DNA of 64,000 nucleotides, taken from the NCBI RefSeq assembly GCF_900089775.1, contig NZ_FLOB01000002.1, forward strand, positions 186,001 to 250,000, read 5' to 3'. Numbering within the stretch: the first letter of the stretch is position 1; each line of letters starts with the position of its first letter. A model generated the notes under the pieces. The model saw nothing but the letters and a program-made list of their open reading frames with translations. It was not told the origin of the DNA and made no database searches. Shown one piece after another: positions 28,192 through 37,185 of the stretch. Origin of the DNA: Marinomonas spartinae. Lineage in GTDB: Bacteria; Pseudomonadota; Gammaproteobacteria; Pseudomonadales; Marinomonadaceae. Position numbers and translations under genes: made by a program.

Positions 28192-28989
28192 TCATGCCTC
28201 CTTGTTGTGTATGAAGTTAGCAATGCGCACATAATCTTCAACGTCTAATCGCTCAGGGCGAAGGCTTGGGTCTATGTTTAGTGCATTGAAGTCGTCATTA
28301 CTCAGAACCCCTTTGTAATTGTTTCTCAACGTTTTACGACGTTGGTGGAAGCCAATACGAACCGTGTTTTCCAAGGCTTTAACATTGTTAACTGGGTAAG
28401 GCAGTGTTTTATAGGGAGTCATACGGACAATTGCTGAATCTACTTTCGGAGCTGGGTCAAATGATTCTGGACCCACAATAAACAAGGACTCAACTTGACA
28501 ATAATACTGTGCCATCACGCTTAAGCGACCATATAAGCTATCGCCTGGACGTGCTGCAAGCCGATCAACGACTTCTTTTTGCAGCATAAAGTGCATATCT
28601 TCAATGCTGCTGGCTTGACTTAATAAGTGAAAAATCAATGGGGTCGAAATGTTATATGGCAAGTTACCAACGACACGAATAGCTTGTTCTTGCGCCAGAG
28701 ATGAAAAGTCAAATGTCATTGCATCCGCTTCGTGAACCGTTAGCTCGGGGTAGCGGAATAAATTCACTTTGAGAATTGGAATAAGGTCGCGGTCTAACTC
28801 CACGACATCCATACGCTCAGTGATGCTGATGATGCCTTCTGTTAAAGCGCCTTTACCTGGTCCAATCTCTACTAGGCGTTGGCCTTTTTTAGGGCCAATG
28901 CAAGCGACGATACGACGAATGACACCATGGTCGTGAAGAAAATTTTGGCCGAAGCGTTTGCGGGCTTTATGGGGTTGTGTTTTGCTCAT
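28192..28989 (-). CDS. rsmA: 16S rRNA (adenine1518/1519-N6) dimethyltransferase RsmA
   Basis: Dimethylates two adjacent adenosines near the 3' end of 16S rRNA (the KsgA function). The start is ATG 28989 (MSKTQPHKARKRFGQNFLHD); it overlaps the end of pdxA by 23 bases. The 265-residue protein has the SAM-binding VEIGPGKGALT and the catalytic NLPYNIS motif. The order pdxA-rsmA-apaG-apaH is as in E. coli. Confidence 0.96.
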   Translation of the reverse strand: MSKTQPHKARKRFGQNFLHDHGVIRRIVACIGPKKGQRLVEIGPGKGALTEGIISITERMDVVELDRDLIPILKVNLFRYPELTVHEADAMTFDFSSLAQEQAIRVVGNLPYNISTPLIFHLLSQASSIEDMHFMLQKEVVDRLAARPGDSLYGRLSVMAQYYCQVESLFIVGPESFDPAPKVDSAIVRMTPYKTLPYPVNNVKALENTVRIGFHQRRKTLRNNYKGVLSNDDFNALNIDPSLRPERLDVEDYVRIANFIHNKEA

Positions 28990-30004
28990 TAGGAAATTGT
29001 TTCGCGTTATTGGCCATATTGATGGCATGTTGAATGGCTACCTTAAGACTGCCATTATTGGCTTTGCCTGTGCCCGCTAAATCGAGGGCGGTACCATGGT
29101 CTACAGATGTTCTTATGATGGGTAGGCCTAATGTAATATTCACAGCGTTACCAAACCCTGAGTATTTTAGCACAGGTAATCCCTGATCGTGATACATGGC
29201 CAGTACACAGTCAGCATGCTCCAGATATTTTGGCGTAAATAATGTATCCGCTGGCAAGGGACCGACTAAATCTAAACCTTGTGCTCGCAGCGTATTCAGG
29301 GTGGGGATGATGGTATCGATTTCTTCCATACCAAGATGCCCATCTTCGCCTGCATGGGGGTTCAGTCCGCACACTAAAATTTTAGGATTGTTGATCGCAA
29401 ATTTGCGTTGCAAGTCTGCATGTAGCGCATGAATCACACGAGATAGACTGTCTTTGGTAATAGCGGAAGACACTTGTTGTAGTGGTAGATGGGTGGTGAC
29501 CAAAGCAACTTTCATTGCCTCTGTTGCAAGCATCATCACTACATGGGGCGATTGACACAGGGATTGGAAAAACTCGGTGTGCCCTGAAAAATGCACTCCA
29601 GTTTCACATAAAATACCCTTGTGTACAGGAGGGGTGACAACCGCATCAAAGGTTTGATTTAAACAGCCTTCCCCAGCTTGTTGCAAGGTTTCCAACACGT
29701 ACGGTGCATTGGCAACATTGAGTTCTCCTGCCTTTGCTGGGGCCACTAAGGGAACAGGAAGCAGATAAATATGGCCAGCTTGGTGTGTTGGCACGATATC
29801 TATTTGGGGCGTCATATGGAATTTTGGAGCCAGTCCCAATTGATTGGCTCTTGCTTGTAACAGTCCGAGGTCGCCCAAGACAACAAGGCGTGCGTTAAAC
29901 GTTTGTTCGCTTAACGCACTTAGGATGATATCAGGCCCAATACCTGATGGCTCACCAGAGGTGATGGCAATAATAGGGCTCTGATTGGTCATGCCTTGAA
30001 CCAT
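28967..30004 (-). CDS. pdxA: 4-hydroxythreonine-4-phosphate dehydrogenase
   Basis: Pyridoxal phosphate biosynthesis enzyme. Motifs include TSGEPSGIGPDI at the N-terminus, PVHKG and FSGHTEFF with metal-binding histidines, and YHDQGLPVLKY near the C-terminus. I choose ATG 30004, since GAGGGA lies about 10 bases upstream and the gene then begins just after the surA stop at 30009. ATG 29992 (MTNQSPIIA) would also give a full protein. The length, 345 residues, is slightly longer than in E. coli. Confidence 0.93.
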   Translation of the reverse strand: MVQGMTNQSPIIAITSGEPSGIGPDIILSALSEQTFNARLVVLGDLGLLQARANQLGLAPKFHMTPQIDIVPTHQAGHIYLLPVPLVAPAKAGELNVANAPYVLETLQQAGEGCLNQTFDAVVTPPVHKGILCETGVHFSGHTEFFQSLCQSPHVVMMLATEAMKVALVTTHLPLQQVSSAITKDSLSRVIHALHADLQRKFAINNPKILVCGLNPHAGEDGHLGMEEIDTIIPTLNTLRAQGLDLVGPLPADTLFTPKYLEHADCVLAMYHDQGLPVLKYSGFGNAVNITLGLPIIRTSVDHGTALDLAGTGKANNGSLKVAIQHAINMANNAKQFPNEQNTTP

Positions 30005-30008
30005 GGGG

Positions 30009-31286
30009 CTAATTTCCCTCTTTGATATCAATAAAGGCATCAGCTTTGAGTTCGCCAAGCCAGTTGTTGAGAACCGCATCTTGTTTTTGGGCGATGAGGG
30101 CCTGACGAGCTTTAGCACGTAGAACCTTTTGACTAATATCTTCTTTACGACGGGCTTCGACTTTCAATATATGCCAGCCAAATTTTGTTTTAAATGGGCG
30201 GCTGATGTGACCAATTGGCGTCTCATCCATTTCCTGTTGGAATTTTGGAATCATGGTGCCAGGAGAGACCCAGCCTAGGCTACCGCCTTGTAAAGTAGAG
30301 CCTTCATCTTCACTGTATTTTTTCGCCAGTGTAGCAAAGTCAGCGCCGTTTTTAAGTTGTTTGTAGAGACTTTCTGCTAACGCTTTTGTTTGTGCCTCAT
30401 CGCGAATGGCATTGGAACGAAGCAATATGTGACTGACTTCTGTCTGCTGTTGAATCGTTTGTGATGCAGAGCGTTTGCTGTCTATCCACAGTAAATGGAA
30501 GCCCGCAGGGCTTTGCAGAGGGCCAACTAGGGTGCCATCTTTTTTGCCTGCAATGGCTTTAACGAATAGGGGAGGCAATTCATTAAGAGGACGCCATCCT
30601 ATATCCCCACCTTCAATGGCAAATTGGCCATCAGAGCTGGCAATGGCCTGATTAATAAAATCCTTTTTGGAGTGAATTTTTTTCGCAATGGCTTCGATTT
30701 TTGCTTTAGCTTCGTCTGGATTAGCCGCACGAATTAAGATGTGGTAGAGGTGAACTTCATCTTTGCCTTTGGCCTGATTGGCGTTAGCCGACAAGTAATC
30801 ATTGACTTCTTGGTCTGTGATTGAGATACGTTTGCGAATGATTTCTCGTTTAATGTCATTGATCAAAATTTCTTTTTTGATTTGGGCACGGTAGCGGCTG
30901 TAGTCAATACCTTGCTGCTTTAATGCATTTTTGAGACCGTTTAGGTCCAAGTTCATACGCTTGGCAACGCCTTGGATGGCTTGATCCACTTCAGAACTGG
31001 AAACTTGCATGCCCACATTGGTGGCATAATTCGCCATTAGTGTTTCGTCGATCAATTGATTGAGAATTTGGTGACGAATATTAGCGGTCATTTGACCGCC
31101 AGGGACACGGTTTTTAACCACATCAAAGCGTGCCCGAATATCACTGTCTAAAATGGCGCTTGAATCAACAATGGCAGCAACACCATCTATTTTGGTTAGG
31201 CCATCTTTGTTAGTCGCTGCGTAGAGCGATTGAAAAGGCGCGATAAAGAGAAATGCGCTTAATATTAGAGAAAACAACTTCATCAT
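30009..31286 (-). CDS. surA: Periplasmic peptidyl-prolyl isomerase/chaperone SurA
   Basis: Chaperone that delivers outer-membrane proteins to the Bam complex. The 425-residue protein has a signal peptide (about 1-23, cut near LYA-A), an N-terminal chaperone domain, two parvulin domains (about 165-270, LYHILIRA; about 280-385, VSHILLRS) and a C-terminal helix. It starts directly at the lptD stop codon, so expression is coupled to lptD, a known client of SurA. Either of two adjacent ATGs could be the start. Confidence 0.95.
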   Translation of the reverse strand: MMKLFSLILSAFLFIAPFQSLYAATNKDGLTKIDGVAAIVDSSAILDSDIRARFDVVKNRVPGGQMTANIRHQILNQLIDETLMANYATNVGMQVSSSEVDQAIQGVAKRMNLDLNGLKNALKQQGIDYSRYRAQIKKEILINDIKREIIRKRISITDQEVNDYLSANANQAKGKDEVHLYHILIRAANPDEAKAKIEAIAKKIHSKKDFINQAIASSDGQFAIEGGDIGWRPLNELPPLFVKAIAGKKDGTLVGPLQSPAGFHLLWIDSKRSASQTIQQQTEVSHILLRSNAIRDEAQTKALAESLYKQLKNGADFATLAKKYSEDEGSTLQGGSLGWVSPGTMIPKFQQEMDETPIGHISRPFKTKFGWHILKVEARRKEDISQKVLRAKARQALIAQKQDAVLNNWLGELKADAFIDIKEGN

Positions 31287-33575
31287 TTAATATCCAACTT
31301 TTCCATTATTCCAATAGTCTTGGGCGACACTAGGCTCTCCACTGTTCTGCCCAACGGTACTCAAACTGCGTAAATTAAAGAGTAGGAACACGCCGCGTTC
31401 CATATCACTGTTGTCATTCAACCATTCTTGGTAACTCAATGATACTTTTACACAGCAATTTTCATAACCAACTCCGGCAACATCTTTGGTTTTTTTGTGT
31501 TTAAAAAAGTCATAGGTACGTTGTAAATACACCGACCAATCCTGACTAACAGGGAAAATGGTGCTCACATTCGCCTGTTTTGCATCATTGGTTGGGTCGT
31601 CATTGCCGACTGTGTAGAGATAGCTCATGTCTAATCGTACATAATCGGCAGGCCTCGTCTTAATGATAACTTGAGCGAGGTTGGATTTGTGCTTGTTGAC
31701 ATCATAATTTACGTTTCCTGTCAGACTAAAACGGTTACTGCCGGTATAGGTAACGGAACCGAGTAAGGGGCTTTGGTTCTCATCATCAACAGGCGTGTTT
31801 TGGCTAGTTACCCCTGTTTTGTTGATGTAACGATCTTTCAAGTATTGAATTTGACCCAGTTTAAATGCCCACCGTTGGCGATTTTGGCCATCATAAAGAC
31901 GGCTTTCAATGCCCAAGGTCACTTGCTCTGTGTCCCCAACTCGGTCATTACCATTGAACCGTTGATGGCTAAAGGCTTGAGAATAATTAAGAGTTGGTAC
32001 ACTGGCATCAAAGTCTGGAATCAAGCTTTGATCTTTATAGGGTGAGTTTAAATAGCTTAAACGCGGCTCTAAAGTTTGTCGCCAGGTGGTGTCGTCGATT
32101 AATAACGGACGCTCAAATACCACACTAGAGTCAAAGTAAACCGATGCATGACTTAAGCTGGTATCATAATCAGGGGATTTGTAATTATGTATTTGATAGT
32201 CGCGGTAATTTAATAAGATCCCTGGTGAGAAGGTTCCCCAAGCGTTGCTTAAATTTAACGAGATATCTTGGTTTAATACGCTTCGTTTACCATCAAAATT
32301 GTTCTCATCTGGATCGTAAAAATCCGTGTACTGGCCATTTACATTGTAATTTAGATAAGTGGTCGCGTAGCGGTATGAGGAATCTATGCGAGGCTTCCAG
32401 TCAAATGGTTTATCTAGGGTCGGATCCGGTGTTTGGTAAGTACGGATTGTGGCTTTACTGCTAAAGTTGCCACTGTTAAAACCTAGGTAAGCACTTCGCT
32501 CATAATTGTCCTTTTGTTTGATGGACGTTGAGTTAACATCAGGGTACTTGTTTTCTGTCGGGTTATCTTCGTACAAGAGTCCGGTAGATAGATTTTTGGT
32601 AAACTGTTGATCGGTTTTAAACCTGAGTAGAGTCTGTGCCCCTTCTGCTTGTTTTGAGTCATCGAAAGACTTATGTTCATCGAAGGTTGATTGCTCGTAG
32701 GTGGTTAAACCGTATTTGCTTAAATGACGAATTTCAAGGTCAAGCCCTGTGCCTTCATTGGTGACAATATTAGGGGTGATTGTCGCGTCATAATTGGGGG
32801 CTAAATTCCAATAAAATGGTGTTGATAACGATAGGCCTTTACTTGCCGAGAAACCAAAGGTCGGGAATAAAAAACCTGTTTGACGAGCGCTTGTTAAGGG
32901 GAAGCGTAGCCAAGGGAAATAGAATACTGGTATATCATGTACTCGTAGTTGCACGTTTTCTGCGGTACCAAATCCGGCTTTGGGATTAAGTTCTATAGAA
33001 CTGCCGTAAAGTTTCCAGCTATCTTCTGTGGGTTCACAGGTAGTGTAGTAACCTTGGTAAATAAAGATAATACCATTTTTACTACGCAATAAGGATTTTG
33101 CTGCCCCTCGTTGCCCTGTCGCAATACTAGTGAATTTTGCGTCCACAAACTCCGTTGGCGAGTCACTGTCATTAGATATGTAGCCGCTTGTCCCACGAAT
33201 AACCTGACCTTTTTGACGTAAGATGATGTTACCATTGGTTTTATAGTATTTGCCTGGCACCCCCTCGATCTTATCCGCCTGCAAGGTTGATGTCGGCTTA
33301 ATGACCTCAGCATTTCCAATTAAATGGACAACACCTGCCTTATCACGATAAATCGTTTTTGCATTGAGGTTGGTATCAAGACTGGTTGTAGGTTTCCAAC
33401 GGTCAACATAACTGCCTTGACAATATCGGCTTATTTGCTCTTGTTGGGCCTTGGGAAGAGATTCTCTAGGCACCCAATCCCATTGATTTTCTTTTGTCAC
33501 TTGGCTAGCGTGTGCCAACGGAATGACGAAAAGAGTTTGAAAAAATAAAGCGTAAATACGTAAATACTTAACCAT
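31287..33575 (-). CDS. lptD: LPS-assembly protein LptD
   Basis: Outer-membrane barrel that inserts lipopolysaccharide into the outer leaflet together with LptE. The 762-residue precursor has a signal peptide (about 1-23), an N-terminal LptA-like jellyroll (about 70-200) and a C-terminal barrel. The four cysteines that form the two disulfides of LptD are present at 52, 180, 707 and 708. It heads the surA-pdxA-rsmA-apaGH operon, divergent from djlA, the E. coli arrangement. I did not find a convincing sigma-E promoter in the 128-base divergent gap. Confidence 0.95.
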   Translation of the reverse strand: MVKYLRIYALFFQTLFVIPLAHASQVTKENQWDWVPRESLPKAQQEQISRYCQGSYVDRWKPTTSLDTNLNAKTIYRDKAGVVHLIGNAEVIKPTSTLQADKIEGVPGKYYKTNGNIILRQKGQVIRGTSGYISNDSDSPTEFVDAKFTSIATGQRGAAKSLLRSKNGIIFIYQGYYTTCEPTEDSWKLYGSSIELNPKAGFGTAENVQLRVHDIPVFYFPWLRFPLTSARQTGFLFPTFGFSASKGLSLSTPFYWNLAPNYDATITPNIVTNEGTGLDLEIRHLSKYGLTTYEQSTFDEHKSFDDSKQAEGAQTLLRFKTDQQFTKNLSTGLLYEDNPTENKYPDVNSTSIKQKDNYERSAYLGFNSGNFSSKATIRTYQTPDPTLDKPFDWKPRIDSSYRYATTYLNYNVNGQYTDFYDPDENNFDGKRSVLNQDISLNLSNAWGTFSPGILLNYRDYQIHNYKSPDYDTSLSHASVYFDSSVVFERPLLIDDTTWRQTLEPRLSYLNSPYKDQSLIPDFDASVPTLNYSQAFSHQRFNGNDRVGDTEQVTLGIESRLYDGQNRQRWAFKLGQIQYLKDRYINKTGVTSQNTPVDDENQSPLLGSVTYTGSNRFSLTGNVNYDVNKHKSNLAQVIIKTRPADYVRLDMSYLYTVGNDDPTNDAKQANVSTIFPVSQDWSVYLQRTYDFFKHKKTKDVAGVGYENCCVKVSLSYQEWLNDNSDMERGVFLLFNLRSLSTVGQNSGEPSVAQDYWNNGKVGY

Positions 33576-33703
33576 GCAGGGTATACTTGTTGGTAAATAG
33601 TGATTGTCCCAAATTGGACTCTTCCCTTATACGGGTCCATGTTGTTGGCAAATGATAATCTAAGCAGGCCTCTAGGGGCTACCGATTCTGGAGAAATATC
33701 TTT

Positions 33704-34495
33704 ATGTGGAAATTGGTCGGTGCAATTCTCGGCACTCTCTTAATGGGTTTTTTGGGCGGCTTAATTGGCTTGATTGTAGGCGCCATGCTGGATAGAGGGC
33801 AACGAGGTGGTGCGTTTATGGGGGCCGGCACTCGTTCTAATATCCGCCAACAACAAGAAGTTTTTTTTCGCACACTCTTCTTATTAATGGGAAGATTGGC
33901 GAAATCTGACGGTCGAGTGACAGAAGAAGAGATTCAATTGGCTCAAGCGGTGATGCAAAGATTGCGTCTTTCGCCTGCCGCCCAAGAGCAAGCTCGTCAG
34001 TTTTTTAATGAGGGAAAGTCAGCGAGTTTTGATTTGACTGCTGTGCTTACTCAGTTCCGAGATGTGGTTGGGCCTGGAGATCTGACCCGTACCTTGATTG
34101 AGATTCTCTTAATCTCTGCCTACTCTGATGGGCATTTTAGCGTTGAGGAAAAATCTCTTGTTTCTCAGGTGTGCGCTTATTTAGGGGTGTCGGTTGCCGA
34201 ATTCGAAGCCTTACATATCCAAGTAAAACAGCAAACACACTTTCGTCAGGGCTACCAATCCTCTGCTAATGCACAGGATTCTAAAGATTTGCTAAAAGCC
34301 GCTTATGACGTATTGGGCGTTAAAGCGGAGATGAGCGACGCGGAAATCAAAAAAGCCTATCGCAAGTTAATGAGCCAAAATCATCCGGACAAACTTAGTG
34401 CCAAAGGACTACCGGATGAAATGATTGAACACGCTAAAGAGCGAACGCAAGAAATCCAAGCCGCTTATGAACTGATTAGAAAGTCACGTAAGTAG
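33704..34495 (+). CDS. djlA: Co-chaperone DjlA
   Basis: Inner-membrane J-protein that stimulates DnaK. The 263-residue protein has an N-terminal membrane segment (about 5-28, Gly-rich as in E. coli), a TerB-like helical domain (about 45-170) and a C-terminal J domain with HPD at 227-229. It ends 4 bases before the convergent DUF3530 gene, leaving no space for a separate terminator. Confidence 0.94.
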   Translation: MWKLVGAILGTLLMGFLGGLIGLIVGAMLDRGQRGGAFMGAGTRSNIRQQQEVFFRTLFLLMGRLAKSDGRVTEEEIQLAQAVMQRLRLSPAAQEQARQFFNEGKSASFDLTAVLTQFRDVVGPGDLTRTLIEILLISAYSDGHFSVEEKSLVSQVCAYLGVSVAEFEALHIQVKQQTHFRQGYQSSANAQDSKDLLKAAYDVLGVKAEMSDAEIKKAYRKLMSQNHPDKLSAKGLPDEMIEHAKERTQEIQAAYELIRKSRK

Positions 34496-34499
34496 GTTA

Positions 34500-35579
34500 T
34501 TATTCCGTTTCATCATCACTAGGATCTTTATAAAAAAGCCCTTTATCATAATCTGGTAGGGGCTTTAATTGTTCTTTTTGTTGGGTGTTTTGCTTTAGAA
34601 AGCCGCGAACATATTGAATGAGTATCAGTCTTCCATCCATGGATCTTTGGGTTTCGGCGAATGCATCCATTTGCACATAGTTGAGGCTGTTGTCTGATCT
34701 TTTATTGGCTGACTGCTTTCTCCAAAGTGCGAAACGTTTTAGAGCCATGGATTGTCCATAGTAGTAGTCTAATATAGGTACATTGATTTGCCGTATTTGC
34801 TGGGCTAATTGGTAATCGGTGATCGGCTTCGCTGTGTCTACGTTAATAATTGCTAGGGCATTTGCTGCTTGTGGGTTCGTCGCAAGATAAGTCATGGCAT
34901 AAGCGGCGCCTGTACCGTAGCCAACAAGTACAATTTGTTTGGCACCTTTTTGTTTGGCTTCTGTTATAACGGCTTGTAAGCGGTCAAACACCACTTTTTG
35001 ATTAGGCAACTCAGTACTGTTTTTTGTATTTTCACTGGAATTGTTGTCGGTTGCAGTGTTTGATGTGCTAGAGCTTGTAGTCGGAAATGATGGCTCTGGA
35101 AAGGTTGTAATAGCGTTGGCGCGAGGGGTGATATCAGGAATCTCCATTGAAATAGTGCACCAACTGTACTGGGGGAGCGCGTTTCTAAGAGGGGCGATCA
35201 CGGTTGGCCAATCAGGGTGTTCGTTATCGGAAGGCAGTAGAATCACACAGCCTTCTGTGTCGCGAGTTTGAGATTCTCGATAGAGAGTTAAAAACGGTGT
35301 GTTATCGGCATTCAGAATATTGATTTGATGAGACTGTTGGTTTTGTTTTAAACGGTTTTCTAATGCTTTAATGCGATTTACTTGAGGGGTTGGTATGACC
35401 CTTTTAGTATCTGTCGTCGTATTATTGGTACTATTTTGTGTTGGCGGTGCCCCTTTTTGGGGGGACGCTGGTGTAGCTGCTTTATTAGTCTGGGAGTCTT
35501 CAGCGGCCAATAGGTTAGATGATAATGAGATCATTATAGTCGATAAAAGAATTTGCAATGGGTAAATATTTTTCTTCAT
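34500..35579 (-). CDS. DUF3530 family alpha/beta-hydrolase-like protein, exported
   Basis: A 359-residue protein with a signal peptide (about 1-25, ending LLAA-E), a Ser/Thr/Asn/Pro-rich low-complexity region (about 28-65), and a body resembling the DUF3530 hydrolase-like fold. The position where hydrolases carry GxSxG reads GYGTGA here, so the nucleophile Ser is absent and catalysis is doubtful. A second Ser/Thr/Asn-rich insert lies at about 165-190. Function is unknown. The gene is alone, convergent with djlA and divergent from rpe. Confidence 0.78.
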   Translation of the reverse strand: MKKNIYPLQILLSTIMISLSSNLLAAEDSQTNKAATPASPQKGAPPTQNSTNNTTTDTKRVIPTPQVNRIKALENRLKQNQQSHQINILNADNTPFLTLYRESQTRDTEGCVILLPSDNEHPDWPTVIAPLRNALPQYSWCTISMEIPDITPRANAITTFPEPSFPTTSSSTSNTATDNNSSENTKNSTELPNQKVVFDRLQAVITEAKQKGAKQIVLVGYGTGAAYAMTYLATNPQAANALAIINVDTAKPITDYQLAQQIRQINVPILDYYYGQSMALKRFALWRKQSANKRSDNSLNYVQMDAFAETQRSMDGRLILIQYVRGFLKQNTQQKEQLKPLPDYDKGLFYKDPSDDETE

Positions 35580-35715
35580 TGTTTCAATACTTATGTCACT
35601 TGCCTTGTTAGAATGAATGACCTTTTACCATGTGTCCTTATGCTCGATGGATAGAGAATTGTTACATCGTGCTTAAGTCCTACTGTTTTCTATTCTGTCA
35701 TTGCTGGAGCCAGAT

Positions 35716-36387
35716 ATGAATGATTTTATCATTGCCCCATCTATTCTTTCCGCAGACTTTGCTCGTTTAGGCGAAGAAGTGGATAAGGTACTAGAGGCAG
35801 GGGCTGACATGATTCACTTTGACGTGATGGATAATCATTACGTCCCTAATTTAACGATAGGGCCAATGGTCTGTAAAGCACTACGTCATCACGGAGTGAC
35901 GGCCGATATTGATGTTCATCTTATGGTCAAACCTGTTGATCGTATGATTGAGGAGTTCATTAAGGCTGGGGCCTCTAGTATTACCTTTCATCCTCAAGCA
36001 AGTGAACACATTGATCGCTCCTTGCAGATGATTAAAGATGGTGGCTGCAAAGCGGGATTAGTGTTTAATCCTGCCACGCCGTTGAATGACTTGAAGCATG
36101 TGATGGATAAAATCGATATGGTTCTTTTGATGTCAGTCAACCCAGGTTTTGGTGGCCAATCTTTTATCCCTTCAACATTAGATAAAATCCGTGAGGCGCG
36201 GGCGTTGATCGATGCCAGTGGCTATAACATCCGTTTAGAAGTGGACGGGGGGATTAGTGAGAAAAACATTGCCGAAGTGGCTCAAGCTGGAGCGGATACA
36301 TTTGTGGCAGGGTCTGCCATTTTTGGTAAAGACGACTATCAAGCCGTGATTGGTAATATGCGTGCTGAATTGGCGAGAGTACGCTAA
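35716..36387 (+). CDS. rpe: Ribulose-phosphate 3-epimerase
   Basis: Interconverts ribulose 5-phosphate and xylulose 5-phosphate in the pentose phosphate pathway. The start is ATG 35716, with GGAG 7 bases before it; a TTG 15 bases upstream is unlikely. The 223-residue TIM barrel has [27 protein letters not shown] and [11 protein letters not shown] motifs. Its stop overlaps the gph start by one base (TAATG). Confidence 0.96.
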   Translation: MNDFIIAPSILSADFARLGEEVDKVLEAGADMIHFDVMDNHYVPNLTIGPMVCKALRHHGVTADIDVHLMVKPVDRMIEEFIKAGASSITFHPQASEHIDRSLQMIKDGGCKAGLVFNPATPLNDLKHVMDKIDMVLLMSVNPGFGGQSFIPSTLDKIREARALIDASGYNIRLEVDGGISEKNIAEVAQAGADTFVAGSAIFGKDDYQAVIGNMRAELARVR

Positions 36388-37067
36388 TGAAAACACCGAA
36401 GCATTTTAAAGCTTGGTTTGATGGCTGGCCGGAATTAGTCTGCCTTGATCTTGATGGCACCTTGGTTGACAGTGTGCCTGATATCGCAGGGGCGGTGGAT
36501 GCTGCTTTAGCCCTATTAGGTGCTGATGCTGCAGGTGAAGAACGAGTTCGTGGTTGGGTGGGTTTTGGCTCCAAAAAATTGATTGAGCAAGCGTTAGATT
36601 GGGCACAACTTGATCGTGATTATTACGAAGAGGCTTATAAAGCGTTTTTGCAACATTATCATGTTCATGTGGCCGATAACACGCAACTTTACCCAAATGT
36701 AAAAGCGTTACTGAAAGCTTTTAAACATCAAAATGTGCCTGTTGCTCTGATCACCAATAAACCGAGCGGCTTTATTAAGCCAATATTAGATCGTTTTGAG
36801 ATCACGGAACATTTTGCTTGGTTTCTAGGGGGAGATACCTTAGAAGAACATAAACCATCCGCCATGCCTTTGCTACATTGTTCTGATGCCATTGAAGCGA
36901 AACCTGAAAACTGCTTAATGATTGGCGATTCTATTACTGATTATCGAGCTGCAAGTAACGCAGGTTTTCGTTGCGCTCTGGTTACGTACGGTTATCATCA
37001 AGGTATCGATCTTGTTTCGCTTGGAGCGGATGTGGTAATAGACGATTTAGCAGAGTTGCTTATTTAA
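36387..37067 (+). CDS. gph: Phosphoglycolate phosphatase
   Basis: HAD-family phosphatase that removes 2-phosphoglycolate formed during DNA repair. The 226-residue protein has the nucleophile motif DLDGTLVDS (about 21-29), the ITNKPSG second motif and MIGDSITDY for metal binding. It is coupled to rpe by a one-base stop/start overlap. In Pseudomonas the next gene is trpE; here a terminator and two opposite-strand genes follow. Confidence 0.94.
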   Translation: MKTPKHFKAWFDGWPELVCLDLDGTLVDSVPDIAGAVDAALALLGADAAGEERVRGWVGFGSKKLIEQALDWAQLDRDYYEEAYKAFLQHYHVHVADNTQLYPNVKALLKAFKHQNVPVALITNKPSGFIKPILDRFEITEHFAWFLGGDTLEEHKPSAMPLLHCSDAIEAKPENCLMIGDSITDYRAASNAGFRCALVTYGYHQGIDLVSLGADVVIDDLAELLI

Positions 37068-37122
37068 TCAACTTATCTTTGTGTCTATAAGGCCATAGCC
37101 TCGTTAACAACATGTCAAAAAC

Positions 37123-37157
37123 AACAATGCCAAGCGATTTGCTTGGCATTGTTTTTT
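37123..37157. terminator. Strong terminator between gph and the mscS gene
   Basis: A perfect 13-bp stem, 37123-37135 with 37141-37153, around GATTT, continuing into six T. The stem ends in AACA/TGTT, so it can also serve the convergent mscS gene. Confidence 0.93.
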
Positions 37158-37185
37158 AAGCTGAAGGGTGATCGCTTCATCAGCA

